42,685 bases of DNA, taken from NCBI GenBank assembly GCA_014800785.1, contig JAAVFK010000036.1, forward strand, positions 4,659 to 47,343. The letters run 5' to 3'. Shown piece by piece: positions 1 through 7,882 of this stretch; within the stretch, counting starts at the first letter, position 1; the number at the start of each line of letters is the position of its first letter. Made by a program: the position numbers and the translations under genes. The DNA comes from Bacteroidales bacterium. GTDB lineage: Bacteria; Bacteroidota; Bacteroidia; Bacteroidales; Muribaculaceae. Below the pieces are notes generated by a model. That model ran no database searches and was not told the origin of the DNA. It was given only the letters and a program-made list of their open reading frames with translations.

Positions 1-650
1 TTCAGACGACGCTTTGACATAGCGGCCACGGGGATCACGAGACGGCCGTCACGCACTGAGGGAACGGCGTCATGATCGACGATTCCGTCCTGAACCGCAC
101 GCTCAAGCACACGCTTCATCGCACGCGACATGGAACCCTGGGCAGCCTGCATCTGACGGCGCACCTCATAGAGCGCATCTGAAGCAGTGTCCTTGATGTC
201 ACCGAAGCGATTGACACAACGGTCGATCTCCCGGCGGACTGCAGAGAAATTCTGCAACGGGCTAAAAACGCCAGCAAGCTCCGGGAAACGCAATCTATCC
301 TCATCTTCCTCGTCACGGCTGCAGAAGAAATCACGTACCTCGCACATGGCCTCGAGCATCTTGGCCACACGCAGTAGCTTTTCACCGCTCATGAAACTCC
401 CGCGGGCCTTAATCTCGGAAAGGTCCGCAACGACATCATATATGGTCTGGGCCGGCATAGAGGCACCGGACTCAAAAACGCCACGCATCTCCTCGACACA
501 GAGAAGACGGTGACGTACCTGTTCATAATCTGTTGAAAACGCCATCTCCGCGACCTCATCCTTGCCCATACGGCTGACGCACTTGGAAGCGATGTTCTCG
601 CGGATGATATCGAATCCTAATTTTTTCTCAAAATCGGAAGGATAGATCAT
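1..650 (-). CDS. mutS2: Endonuclease MutS2, N-terminal part (runs off left edge)
   Basis: The minus-strand reading frame from the ATG at 648-650 stays open to the left edge and gives about 216 residues. It begins MIYPSDFEKKLGFDIIRENI and continues as helical sequence with paired charged residues, like the N-terminal core/clamp region of MutS2 proteins; the ATPase and Smr nuclease domains would lie beyond the edge. MutS2 family proteins bind branched DNA or collided ribosomes and are linked to suppression of recombination or to ribosome rescue. The start fits the usual Bacteroidales MutS2 N-terminus. The gene lies 56 nt downstream of the universal stress gene on the same strand, so co-transcription is possible. 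Identification rests on the N-terminal sequence only, since no Walker motif is visible here. Confidence 0.82.
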   Translation of the reverse strand, partial: MIYPSDFEKKLGFDIIRENIASKCVSRMGKDEVAEMAFSTDYEQVRHRLLCVEEMRGVFESGASMPAQTIYDVVADLSEIKARGSFMSGEKLLRVAKMLEAMCEVRDFFCSRDEEDEDRLRFPELAGVFSPLQNFSAVRREIDRCVNRFGDIKDTASDALYEVRRQMQAAQGSMSRAMKRVLERAVQDGIVDHDAVPSVRDGRLVIPVAAMSKRRL

Positions 651-706
651 CTATAAGGTCTCAATTATTATTCTGTAAGCACAACCATATATCGGAGGCT
701 CAAGCA

Positions 707-1636
707 TTATACCGGAAGCGCGAGCATCGGGATGTCGGCTTCAAAAAGGACCCGGTGAGGTAGAGACGGATTGAATATCCGGGTGAAAATGTTAGTCTTT
801 TTATTGGGGACAATTATCAGCTGTATCCCCGTCGTGGTCACGAAGTTTTCCAGAGCCTCTCTGAAATTTCCCCGTGAAAAGATATGAGTCGAGAACTTGC
901 AGTTCGGGAAATCGGACTTCACGCTCGCGCAGAACACCTGCATCTTGTCACGCACCGATGCGTCGGAGAGATTGGAGACCGGAATGAGGTAGACCTCTAT
1001 CTCGGGCGAATCGAAAAGATCCATCAGGAAACGGAATGAATCGGTATCCTGTTTCTCCACATTGCAGAAGAACGCACATCGTGTGATCTGTTCGGCGTTC
1101 GTGAACTGCGAATCGTCAGGAACGGTGAAGACCGGGACGGTACAGTTGTCGATCACCTCAGCGGCCACACTTCCGAGAACCTCGCTACCTTTTTTGGCCA
1201 GATCGCGTGTTGCCATGACGACAAGTCCTGTCGGAATCTCGGCGACATACTCCTTGATGCATATCTCCGGGACACCCTCGACGACCTGAGTCTCGAATTC
1301 GACATCCGGCAGTTCGCCGGCAGCGATTTTCTTTTTCAGCTCGTCTTCGAAGCCGGCCATCATCTTGTGTGCTTCCTCCTCGGAGACGGCCATGGCCTGG
1401 ATGTCCATAATCTGACTGACATCCTCACCACCCTCGACGAAGCCGGGCATATAATTAAGCGTCGGATTATACTGCGGTCCGACAAAACTATGAAGCAGCG
1501 TCACCGGCAAATCGAGACGGCGCGCAAAATCAAAACCGAAACGACAGGCCAGTAGCCCGCGTTTCGTGAAATCGACGGGAATAAGCAATCTCTTGCCCAT
1601 TCCCGCCGAGTTATTTCTGTTCTTTTTCTCAGGCAT
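707..1636 (-). CDS. Universal stress protein, tandem Usp domains
   Basis: A cytosolic protein of about 309 residues containing MGKRLLIPVDFTKRGLLACR, a typical beta1-alpha1 start of the UspA fold. The first domain ends near the stretch EVIDNCTVPVFTV. A second, more diverged alpha/beta repeat follows and ends with HRVLFEADIPMLALPV. Usp proteins bind nucleotides or other small ligands during starvation and stress. The usual ATP-binding GxxGxxxxG loop is only partly kept (GSEVLGSVAAEV) in domain one, so nucleotide binding is uncertain. The chosen start (MPEKKN) overlaps the stop of the upstream small HTH gene by 8 nt, which suggests translational coupling; an internal ATG at 1600 (MGKRLL), preceded by a purine-rich GGCGGGA, is an equally good start. 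The family call is confident; the ligand is unknown. Confidence 0.85.
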   Translation of the reverse strand: MPEKKNRNNSAGMGKRLLIPVDFTKRGLLACRFGFDFARRLDLPVTLLHSFVGPQYNPTLNYMPGFVEGGEDVSQIMDIQAMAVSEEEAHKMMAGFEDELKKKIAAGELPDVEFETQVVEGVPEICIKEYVAEIPTGLVVMATRDLAKKGSEVLGSVAAEVIDNCTVPVFTVPDDSQFTNAEQITRCAFFCNVEKQDTDSFRFLMDLFDSPEIEVYLIPVSNLSDASVRDKMQVFCASVKSDFPNCKFSTHIFSRGNFREALENFVTTTGIQLIIVPNKKTNIFTRIFNPSLPHRVLFEADIPMLALPV

Positions 1637-1883
1637 TCTGCTCTTCGAGAATCTTGACCGCCAGGTCGTAGATAGTGGTGTCGTCGAGAACAACGATACC
1701 GCCGTCAGGACCCGGTTCTATGTGCATTCCGACATTCTTGCCGAACTGATAGTTTACACCTCCGAAATAGTTGCGCACTGTCTGGACAGTGGTATTGAGT
1801 TCGTCTGCGATGCGAGCAGTCGCACCGTCGGGCAGACTGTCTTTGAGTCTGCGGAGCTCATTGAATGAAATGGTTTTGCTCAT
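1629..1883 (-). CDS. Small conserved HTH-like DNA-binding protein
   Basis: An 84-residue protein starting MSKTISFNELRRLKDSLPDG. Residues about 20-35 (ARIADELNTTVQTVRNYFGG) look like a helix-turn-helix in which the second helix is followed by a short turn. The C-terminal half (HIEPGPDGGIVVLDDTTIYD) is a compact acidic segment. Small proteins of this form recur in Bacteroidales and are usually labelled DNA-binding protein; the target is not known to me. An upstream in-frame ATG would add 16 hydrophobic residues (MVLTIISII...), but the MSKTISF start fits the family better. The gene overlaps the universal stress gene by 8 nt and may be its cotranscribed partner or regulator, which is inference from context. 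Confidence 0.75.
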   Translation of the reverse strand: MSKTISFNELRRLKDSLPDGATARIADELNTTVQTVRNYFGGVNYQFGKNVGMHIEPGPDGGIVVLDDTTIYDLAVKILEEQNA

Positions 1884-2016
1884 GGTTTCAGAGTATTTAG
1901 AGGTTATAATGCTAATTATAGTCAGAACCATTCAGAGGTCACTGTCCGATTGATTTTTTAATTGCTTACAGACACGCTTCCGGATACTGGTGCTTAACTG
2001 CTCGCTAAATTAGGTA

Positions 2017-2053
2017 AAATTTTTGCCAATTACAAATAAACGGGCAAAAATTT
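2017..2053. terminator. AT-rich inverted repeat after batE, possible terminator
   Basis: AAATTTTTGCC at 2017-2027 is perfectly repeated in inverse at 2043-2053 (GGCAAAAATTT) around a 15-nt loop. It lies 46 nt beyond the batE stop in the AT-rich gap between the Bat operon and the HTH gene. The stem is weak in GC and the T-tail on the minus strand is short, so it could be an inefficient terminator or an operator instead. The rest of the 1884-2098 gap shows no clear TAnnTTTG promoter. Confidence 0.35.
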
Positions 2054-2098
2054 ATTAAAAATTTTTCTATTGCTTGCTATTCAGCTCGTTCCAAACTT

Positions 2099-2920
2099 CT
2101 ATATCAACTCAAAATCCTCTGCTCTCACCCATCCGGTGTTTGAGCGGTTCAGACGTACGCGGTACCATGCGGGGTTGCCCCCTATCGCCGTCTCAACACT
2201 CATGACCTCCAACTTTGTTCCGCGGTTGAGCGGAGAAGACGATGGAGTCGAGTCCGGAGAGGGCTCAGTCAGGAGCTCAACTTTATAAGCAGTGATCACC
2301 CCGGCATCCTCACTTTCGAAATAGGACGCGGCGCTGAACGAGAAGATAATGAAAACTATAGAGAAGAAGAGGAAAATCAGACCACCGAAGAACCCGACCT
2401 TGCGCGCTCCGATGTTAGTCGAGAAGAGATAGAGAGCGGCAGCTGCAAGAAGAAGCAAAAAGCTCATAGCGGCGAAGCCGGCCCAATAGTTTGACGAGCG
2501 ATCGGCACATATCGTTTTCGTTACGCCGTCCCAGAAGTTCGGCTCGTCGGGCTTGATGTTGCCTTTCTTACCTTTCAGGTCGGCTGTGTTCGCATCCTGA
2601 ATTTTCATCGAGACATATTCGAGGTTATTAGCGATCTCCGAATTTCCGGGAGCGAGTTTGCGGGCGCGCTCGAGATAGAGACGCGCCATTCCTATATTCC
2701 CTCCTTCATACCACGCATTGGCCAGGTTGAAATAGAGCGCCGCCGAGGTGCCATAAGTCCGGGCAACCGAATCATAGGCCTCTACCGCAAGGGTATAGTT
2801 ACCGGCCTTGTAGGCGCTGTCTGCAGCGTTCAACAGTTTCAGCTCCGCTACATCACCGTCTGCGGCAGCCGACGGGAGAGAGAATATGAGAGTGAGGATT
2901 ATCCAGAATATCTTTTTCAT
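2099..2920 (-). CDS. batE: BatE, TPR and SH3-like membrane protein
   Basis: A 273-residue protein with a signal peptide (MKKIFWIILTLIFSLPSAAA), tetratricopeptide repeats at roughly 25-110 (AYKAGNYTLAVEAYDSVA; AALYFNLANAWYEGGNIGMA; YLERARKLAPGN), two membrane segments at about 145-165 and 172-198, and a C-terminal SH3-like domain containing LNRGTKLEVMS and WYRVRLNRSNTGWVRAEDFE. This is the domain order of BatE, the last gene of Bacteroidales Bat operons. The TPR part should sit in the periplasm and bind partner proteins. The start codon overlaps the batD stop as ATGA, so the two are translationally coupled. The Bat operon has been tied to aerotolerance in Bacteroides; the molecular job of BatE is unknown. 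An inverted repeat just past the stop may end the operon. Confidence 0.9.
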   Translation of the reverse strand: MKKIFWIILTLIFSLPSAAADGDVAELKLLNAADSAYKAGNYTLAVEAYDSVARTYGTSAALYFNLANAWYEGGNIGMARLYLERARKLAPGNSEIANNLEYVSMKIQDANTADLKGKKGNIKPDEPNFWDGVTKTICADRSSNYWAGFAAMSFLLLLAAAALYLFSTNIGARKVGFFGGLIFLFFSIVFIIFSFSAASYFESEDAGVITAYKVELLTEPSPDSTPSSSPLNRGTKLEVMSVETAIGGNPAWYRVRLNRSNTGWVRAEDFELI

Positions 2921-4815
2921 TTGGCTTCATCGTTAACTGTTGACGATCCGTTCTGAGGCACCGACGTACCGGCAGGCTTTTTCTTCGAGAAGAAATCCTC
3001 AAGCGAATCAATGATGTCACATCCTTTCACATAGACCTCCTGCATTCCTTCCATGCCTCCGTGGGGAGAATATTTGGCGAACTCGCAGTCATCAATCACC
3101 TGGATAAGCTCCTTGATCACCGGTTCGCCAACCCCCTTTTCGCTAAGCACCCCGGCTACATTCTGGCGCGAGAGTTCCGAGGTCGGCATCTTCAGTTTGT
3201 CACCAAGATAACCCCAAAGCGCGATGAGCATTTCGTCATAGAAACGCTTCTCGTCTTTGGCCTTGAGACAGGCAGCGGCTGTCTTCAGTCTCTTGAGTGC
3301 GACCTTTCCGGCCTTGCGGCTCTTCATTCCGCTGACGTCGGCCATGGCCTTGATGTGGCGACGATAGACAACTGCCACAGTCACCAGCCCGAGTAAGGGA
3401 ATGATATAAATCAGCCAGTACAGGAAGTTATAGACGTATGGAACATGGAGTTTGCTTATGTCATACCGATCGTTCATCAGCGCTGTATCATAGGTCTTCT
3501 TAAGGCGCGTCTGAGACTTGGCCGACTCGGTTCCCCGACCTACGGTGACCGTATATCCCTTGGCCTCGGAGGTCTCGTATCGTCCGGTCTCGGGATTGAA
3601 ATAGCAGAGGCGCACCGGCGGGATGGTGAACGTACCCTCTTCGAGCGGCATGAACGAGTAGTCGAACGAGACGGAACCGGAGACGTTGGAACGACCGACA
3701 TTTGCCTTCACGTCTGTCGTGGGAGAGAACACCTCCAGCTGTTTCGGATAGAGCGCATTCAGATTGGGAAGAGCGACATACTTGATGTTGCCCTTACCGG
3801 TCACTGTATACTTTATTCCGGCGGCAGTGTTGGTCAGGAGCTTGTTGTTGTCAAACGAGGAGGTTATCGAGAACTGCCCTACTCCACCCGAGAAATCGGC
3901 GGGACGAGGCGTGGGAAGTGCCTTTACGTCAATGGTCAGGTCGTTCGGAGTCACGTTAAGTTGCACCGGCTCATAGGAGGTCACATTGCCCCAGAACCCG
4001 AGATTGTAGACCTCGCTCCGGTCGGCCGAGACGGTATAGGTATTGCCGATGACCTTGAGTTTACCGGCCATCTGCGGGAAGATGACATAGCGGGCGATCA
4101 CTGCCGTCGCATAGGTCTTTCCGTTATAGGTCTCGGCTGTCAGCTGGTGGGAAATATCGTCGGATTCCTCAACAACGAACCCGTCGAACTTCGGGGAGTC
4201 CGTCGCACCGATAAACTTGATTCGCGAGTAGGTCGAATAGAGTTTCACTGTGTACTCTATCGCCTCCTGTTCGTAGGCGGTGGTGCGGTTTGCCGTCGCG
4301 CGGAGGAAAAGATGCTCGTCACCCTTGCCGATAAACTGAGGCTTGTCGGGAGTGCCGGACTGAGCATGCACCGATCCGCGTCCCCCCGCTCCGGGGTCTG
4401 CATCCGCCTGAGGAGCCGAAGCTCCGCTGCGCTGTTTGACTATGCTGTAGGTGACGCTGTTCGACTTGACACCATTGACTGTCACAGGTCCGAAGGTGTA
4501 CTTACCCTCCTTGACCGCCCGGGCATAGAGGACATAGGTATCGGTATGAGACTGGGTGGTCCTGCCGTTGACACTCGTCATGCTCGACGACGAGGAACTG
4601 AACGTGAACGCGAGTTTGTTGGCACCGTCCGGAGCTTTCGGCTCGGAAGGCTCACCGTTCATATTCTTCAGCGTGTAGTATATATAAAACTTCTCCCCTA
4701 TCGCTATTTCGTTGCCGCCACCCGGCGCGACCAGTCTCAGAGAGACCGATCCCTGCGCCATGGCCACGACGGACATGATCGAAAACAGGATAAGAAACAA
4801 CGCGTGTTTTTTCAT
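2917..4815 (-). CDS. batD: BatD, periplasmic multi-beta-domain protein with one membrane anchor
   Basis: A 632-residue protein. The chosen start, MKKHALFLILFSIMSVVAMA, is a clean signal peptide; an upstream ATG at 4899 would add 28 residues lacking signal character. The N-terminal two thirds are beta-sandwich-like repeats (GEKFYIYYTLKN; EQEAIEYTVKLYST; GNIKYVALPNLNALYP; EGTFTIPPVRLCYFNPETG), matching the oxygen-tolerance BatD family. A membrane helix follows (YNFLYWLIYIIPLLGLVTVA) and then a cytoplasmic helical region ending in a charged, low-complexity tail (FFSKKKPAGTSVPQNG). BatD presumably forms the periplasmic face of the Bat complex. It lies 40 nt after the shorter BatD-like gene and its stop overlaps the batE start. 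Its length is usual for the family. Confidence 0.9.
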   Translation of the reverse strand: MKKHALFLILFSIMSVVAMAQGSVSLRLVAPGGGNEIAIGEKFYIYYTLKNMNGEPSEPKAPDGANKLAFTFSSSSSSMTSVNGRTTQSHTDTYVLYARAVKEGKYTFGPVTVNGVKSNSVTYSIVKQRSGASAPQADADPGAGGRGSVHAQSGTPDKPQFIGKGDEHLFLRATANRTTAYEQEAIEYTVKLYSTYSRIKFIGATDSPKFDGFVVEESDDISHQLTAETYNGKTYATAVIARYVIFPQMAGKLKVIGNTYTVSADRSEVYNLGFWGNVTSYEPVQLNVTPNDLTIDVKALPTPRPADFSGGVGQFSITSSFDNNKLLTNTAAGIKYTVTGKGNIKYVALPNLNALYPKQLEVFSPTTDVKANVGRSNVSGSVSFDYSFMPLEEGTFTIPPVRLCYFNPETGRYETSEAKGYTVTVGRGTESAKSQTRLKKTYDTALMNDRYDISKLHVPYVYNFLYWLIYIIPLLGLVTVAVVYRRHIKAMADVSGMKSRKAGKVALKRLKTAAACLKAKDEKRFYDEMLIALWGYLGDKLKMPTSELSRQNVAGVLSEKGVGEPVIKELIQVIDDCEFAKYSPHGGMEGMQEVYVKGCDIIDSLEDFFSKKKPAGTSVPQNGSSTVNDEAK

Positions 4816-4855
4816 CTGATTCAGGTTTGCAGATTGGACAGCCATCTTCCGGCTG

Positions 4856-5866
4856 TCAGATTTCGTATATCCGGGCTTTCGAGGAAGCCGGTTTGGCATC
4901 GGGTTTCACTTCAATCTCGGTTTTGTCCGGCAGACACTTCCTCATCTTTCCATCTTTGGGATCGAGATAGGTGAAGGCGACCTGTGGCAGAGTGATACGG
5001 CCACTCTTCTCCGGGATGAACTCGACAACGATCTCCATCTCCGACTTCAAAGTGGTTCCGGACAGGCGGACACTCGACTCCGGTTTGACATAGACGACTT
5101 TCAGTTCCTCGCCGAACACGGATTTGAAATCGGGGATCGCTTCTTCTTCAAGCGTTCCGTCGCCTGAGACACGATATATGGCCAAAGCCCGCGAGCCCTC
5201 GTTAATGTCACCCGGAGGAACAGACCATTCGCATTTGAAATCTCCGACTGATACCGATGAGGAATCCGACAGACCCCCGGGACGTTTCGAGACAGAGAGT
5301 TTAACGTCCGGAGCCTTGGCTTCGATCCACTGCGGGACGGTTGTCCTGCGTGGGCCCCAGAACCAGTCTTCGGTATAACCCTCTATGCCGAGACAAATAT
5401 TGTATTCCCCACCCGAGATAGTATATGTTCCTTTCTTATCGGGGGTGACAATCACGTTGTCGACCACGAATCCGTACCAGGTCTCCCCTTTCTCTTTTTT
5501 TTCACCAAGATAGGTGTCGCTTCCGCGACCTAATCTGAGCTCTCGCGTCTTCAGGGAGCCAAAACCGGGATCGGCTACCACCTCAACGCGCAGAATATCG
5601 GGGACATTGGAATAAACCACGACCGAATAGACGGTCGAAAGACCCTCAACAATCTTTTCGGGCGAAAGCACCGTCTCGACATACGCTTTGGGTTTCAACG
5701 CACGGTCATTTTTCTTTCCGGCCACAGACGGCAACGCGAATCCTGTGGCAAGTGTCAGCGCCAAAAGCACGCGCACCGACTTCCGCACTGAACGACACAG
5801 TATTCCGGCGTCTCCGAAGAGTTTTGTATTTTCAGAGTATCCCATCGTTTCCTCGGTGATTACCAT
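4856..5866 (-). CDS. Second, shorter BatD-like secreted protein inside the Bat operon
   Basis: A 336-residue protein with a basic, hydrophobic export signal placed after an unusual N-terminal extension (RKSVRVLLALTLATGFALPSVAG at about 28-50). Beta-rich segments include VETVLSPEKIVEGLSTVYSVVVYS, TPDKKGTYTISGGEYNI and PEKSGRITLPQVAFTYLDPKDG, resembling the repeats of BatD (compare EGTFTIPPVRLCYFNPETG). Unlike BatD it has no C-terminal membrane helix or cytoplasmic domain, so it should be a soluble periplasmic protein. The start at 5866 overlaps the batC stop by 7 nt; a second ATG at 5845 (MGYSEN) is possible and would still keep the signal. Its place between batC and batD suggests a duplicated accessory subunit, and paralogy to BatD is inferred from motif resemblance only. 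Confidence 0.72.
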   Translation of the reverse strand: MVITEETMGYSENTKLFGDAGILCRSVRKSVRVLLALTLATGFALPSVAGKKNDRALKPKAYVETVLSPEKIVEGLSTVYSVVVYSNVPDILRVEVVADPGFGSLKTRELRLGRGSDTYLGEKKEKGETWYGFVVDNVIVTPDKKGTYTISGGEYNICLGIEGYTEDWFWGPRRTTVPQWIEAKAPDVKLSVSKRPGGLSDSSSVSVGDFKCEWSVPPGDINEGSRALAIYRVSGDGTLEEEAIPDFKSVFGEELKVVYVKPESSVRLSGTTLKSEMEIVVEFIPEKSGRITLPQVAFTYLDPKDGKMRKCLPDKTEIEVKPDAKPASSKARIYEI

Positions 5867-6603
5867 CGTTTGTTAGACGAGTTGGACGACGACGCTTCCT
5901 TGCCCTGCATCATTCGGGCACGGACCTGATTCTCCCGGTTGTCTATTGACTGGAGAATCTGCTCGGCCGACTGCTCATTGATCTGCGGCTGCTGTTGTTG
6001 CTGCTGATCCTGCTGTTGGTCCTGATTTTGGTCTTGGTTCTGCTGCTGATCCTGCTCCTGCTCTTGCTCCTGTTCCTGTTGATCCTGATTCTGGTCCTGG
6101 TTCTGGTCCTGATTTTGATCGTCATTCTGCTGGAGCTGGGCAATTCTCAGGTTGCGGCGCGCGTCGTTGTCATCCGGATTATAGCGGAGTGCCTGTTTGT
6201 AGGCATCGATCGCTTCCGGAAACTTCTGTCCTTCGAAAGCGATATTACCGAGATTGTAGGCAGCCTTTCCGGCTACGCCCGGTTCGGAAACCGTCGACGA
6301 GGCGACGGACTGGAGTCCCGCCATTCCGTCGCGTGTCAGCTGTTGCTTGAGCGAATCGGACTCCACGGTCTCGGCACGCCGGAGATTTGCCATAGATAGG
6401 TCATAGAGCGCTTCCATCGAATTCGGATTGTACTCGATAGCCTCTTTATATTTCTCGGCTGCTTCGGCATACCGGCCCTGCTCATAGAGGGCGTTGCCGG
6501 CCTTGACCGCCTTGCGTTCCTGACGCGCTGCCTTGTGCTCGGCCGAACAGCCGGTCGAAAGAAGGATCAGCAGCGCTGCGGCACCCGTCATAAACTTTTT
6601 CAT
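5860..6603 (-). CDS. batC: BatC-type TPR protein with Gln/Asp-rich tract
   Basis: A 247-residue protein. The N-terminus is a hydrophobic signal ending LLSTGCS, where Cys19 could be lipidated, although Ser rather than Leu stands at position -3 of the lipobox. TPR helices occur at about 35-75 (AGNALYEQGRYAEAAEKYKE, YNPNSMEALYDLSMA) and 113-155 (AGKAAYNLGNIAFEGQKFPE, QALRYNPDDNDARRNL). Residues 158-207 are almost only Q, D, N and E. The tail ends SSSNSSNKRW. TPR proteins of this kind lie between batB and batD in Bacteroidales operons and should act in the periplasm as docking subunits. The start overlaps the batB stop (ATGA) and the stop overlaps the next start, so this is tight coupling. Confidence 0.85.
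   Translation of the reverse strand: MKKFMTGAAALLILLSTGCSAEHKAARQERKAVKAGNALYEQGRYAEAAEKYKEAIEYNPNSMEALYDLSMANLRRAETVESDSLKQQLTRDGMAGLQSVASSTVSEPGVAGKAAYNLGNIAFEGQKFPEAIDAYKQALRYNPDDNDARRNLRIAQLQQNDDQNQDQNQDQNQDQQEQEQEQEQDQQQNQDQNQDQQQDQQQQQQPQINEQSAEQILQSIDNRENQVRARMMQGKEASSSNSSNKRW
5983..6132 (-). repeat. batC: Q/D/N/E low-complexity coding repeat in batC
   Basis: About 150 bp encoding residues 158-207 of BatC as imperfect DQNQ, EQ and Q-run units. The DNA is a run of CAG/CAA, GAT/GAC and GAG codons whose complement reads as CTG/TTG-rich repeats. Such tracts can change length by slipped-strand replication. It links the TPR domain to a short C-terminal tail and is likely disordered. Confidence 0.85.
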
Positions 6604-7748
6604 TTTCCTGCCTCCTTTCCCTTTTTGGTTTCACCACCTTTTTTCGCGGCTTCCGATTTCGGTTTTTCCGTCTCGGCGCTTCCGTTTTCCTCACTTTTGG
6701 CCACACCGCTCCTGTGGGAGAAGAACGCGATCTTCGAGAGCCAGCCAATCTTGCGGTCGAGGACACCGATATTGATTATCAACAGAACGAGAGCGATCCA
6801 AACGAAGATCGGGAATAGTTCGTCGTGAAGGGCGTAGACACTCGTTTCGAGTGACGTCTTCTTCACGGTGTCGAGCTGCTTCTCAAGCTCGTGAAGAGCA
6901 CCGGAGTTCGAGGCGTTGACATAGATTCCGTCTCCCGCCTTCGCTATCTCGGCTGCGAGATCCTCGTTGAGCGCGGTGCGCACCGGCTCGCCGGTCGCGT
7001 CGTCTATCATATAGCGGCCACCGCCGACCTTGATAGGCACCGGAGTCGAGCTTCCCACTCCCACCACATCGAGCTGAATCTTATGTTTGGCCGCCTCCTT
7101 GGCCGCCTGCATTACATTTTCCGAATTTTCAAGTTCCTCAGCATCGGTTATCAGAATCACAGCCTTACCTATGTTCTTATCCTCGCTGAACGAACGCGAG
7201 GCCATCTTGATGGCAGCAGCTATGTCTGTGCCCTGATTGCTGAGCTGCGACGGATCAATCGAATTGAGGAACATTTTAGCCGAGACGTAGTCCGTTGTAA
7301 CGGGAATCAGCGTGTATGCGTCGCCGGCATAAATGATCAGGCCGACACGGTCGTTGTCGAGCGAGCTGATGATCTTTTCGAGCATCAACTTGGCTGTGCG
7401 CATTCTCGAGACACCGTTCTCGTCAGAGGTCGATGAAGCAAGCATCGAGTTCGACGCATCGACGGCCAGCACAACCTCGATGCCCTCTTTGGTCATCTTT
7501 TCATCCTTGACTCCACCCCACGGACGACATAGGGCCAGAATCAGACAGGTCATGATCAGCAGCTCGAGCGTAATCTTGATCGGGGGTTTGTATGGAGACG
7601 CGAGTGGCATCAGCGGCTTCAGAACCGAAAGGCGACCGAAGCGGCGCAGATTCCGCTCGCGCGACATCCTCGCCCAGGCATACAGAAGGCCGTAGGCGGG
7701 AACTGCGAGCAGAAGCCACAAGAGTTGGGGATATGCGAAACTGAACAT
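6600..7748 (-). CDS. batB: BatB, membrane-anchored von Willebrand A protein
   Basis: A 382-residue protein. Two membrane segments precede the vWA domain (about 8-27 and 57-74), followed by EVVLAVDASNSM with a DxSxS MIDAS motif at residues 97-101, then the later vWA strands (DRVGLIIYAG, GTDIAAAIKMA, KAVILITDAEE). A C-terminal membrane helix (LFPIFVWIALVLLIINIGVL) is followed by a roughly 40-residue Lys/Glu-rich tail on the opposite face. vWA domains with an intact MIDAS bind divalent metal and partner proteins. The pairing of two vWA proteins (BatA, BatB) after MoxR and DUF58 is the hallmark of this operon. It is coupled to batC by an ATGA overlap; 134 nt separate it from batA. Confidence 0.92.
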   Translation of the reverse strand: MFSFAYPQLLWLLLAVPAYGLLYAWARMSRERNLRRFGRLSVLKPLMPLASPYKPPIKITLELLIMTCLILALCRPWGGVKDEKMTKEGIEVVLAVDASNSMLASSTSDENGVSRMRTAKLMLEKIISSLDNDRVGLIIYAGDAYTLIPVTTDYVSAKMFLNSIDPSQLSNQGTDIAAAIKMASRSFSEDKNIGKAVILITDAEELENSENVMQAAKEAAKHKIQLDVVGVGSSTPVPIKVGGGRYMIDDATGEPVRTALNEDLAAEIAKAGDGIYVNASNSGALHELEKQLDTVKKTSLETSVYALHDELFPIFVWIALVLLIINIGVLDRKIGWLSKIAFFSHRSGVAKSEENGSAETEKPKSEAAKKGGETKKGKEAGK

Positions 7749-7794
7749 TATGTTCTTCTGTTTTTAAGGGTTATTCCGGGAAACGGAATTGCTG

Positions 7795-7840
7795 TGAGGA
7801 GAAAGGCTTTGAGGAGAAAAAGCAGTGAGGAGAAAGGGTG
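7795..7840. repeat. Three tandem 15-16 bp repeats between batA and batB
   Basis: On the plus strand the unit TGAGGAGAAA plus 5-6 variable bases occurs three times in a row, at 7795, 7810 and 7826. On the operon mRNA it reads as three TTTCTCCTCA segments. It fills a third of the only sizeable gap inside the batA-batE part of the operon. No function is known; it could affect mRNA processing or be a slippage product. Confidence 0.75.
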
Positions 7841-7882
7841 TAACGTTCGGTTCTTCCGACCGGGAGTGCCGGGTCCGGCGCC

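Noticed and set aside
3445-4974. 509-codon open frame on the plus strand opposite batD
   Set aside because: It is the antisense of a well-supported gene; the length follows from GC-biased codon use, and the translation has no signal, motif or sensible composition.
5995-6399. Leu-rich frame on the plus strand that looks like a transmembrane protein
   Set aside because: It is the complement of the Gln/Asp repeat codons of batC, so the Leu/Ile/Val runs are an artefact.
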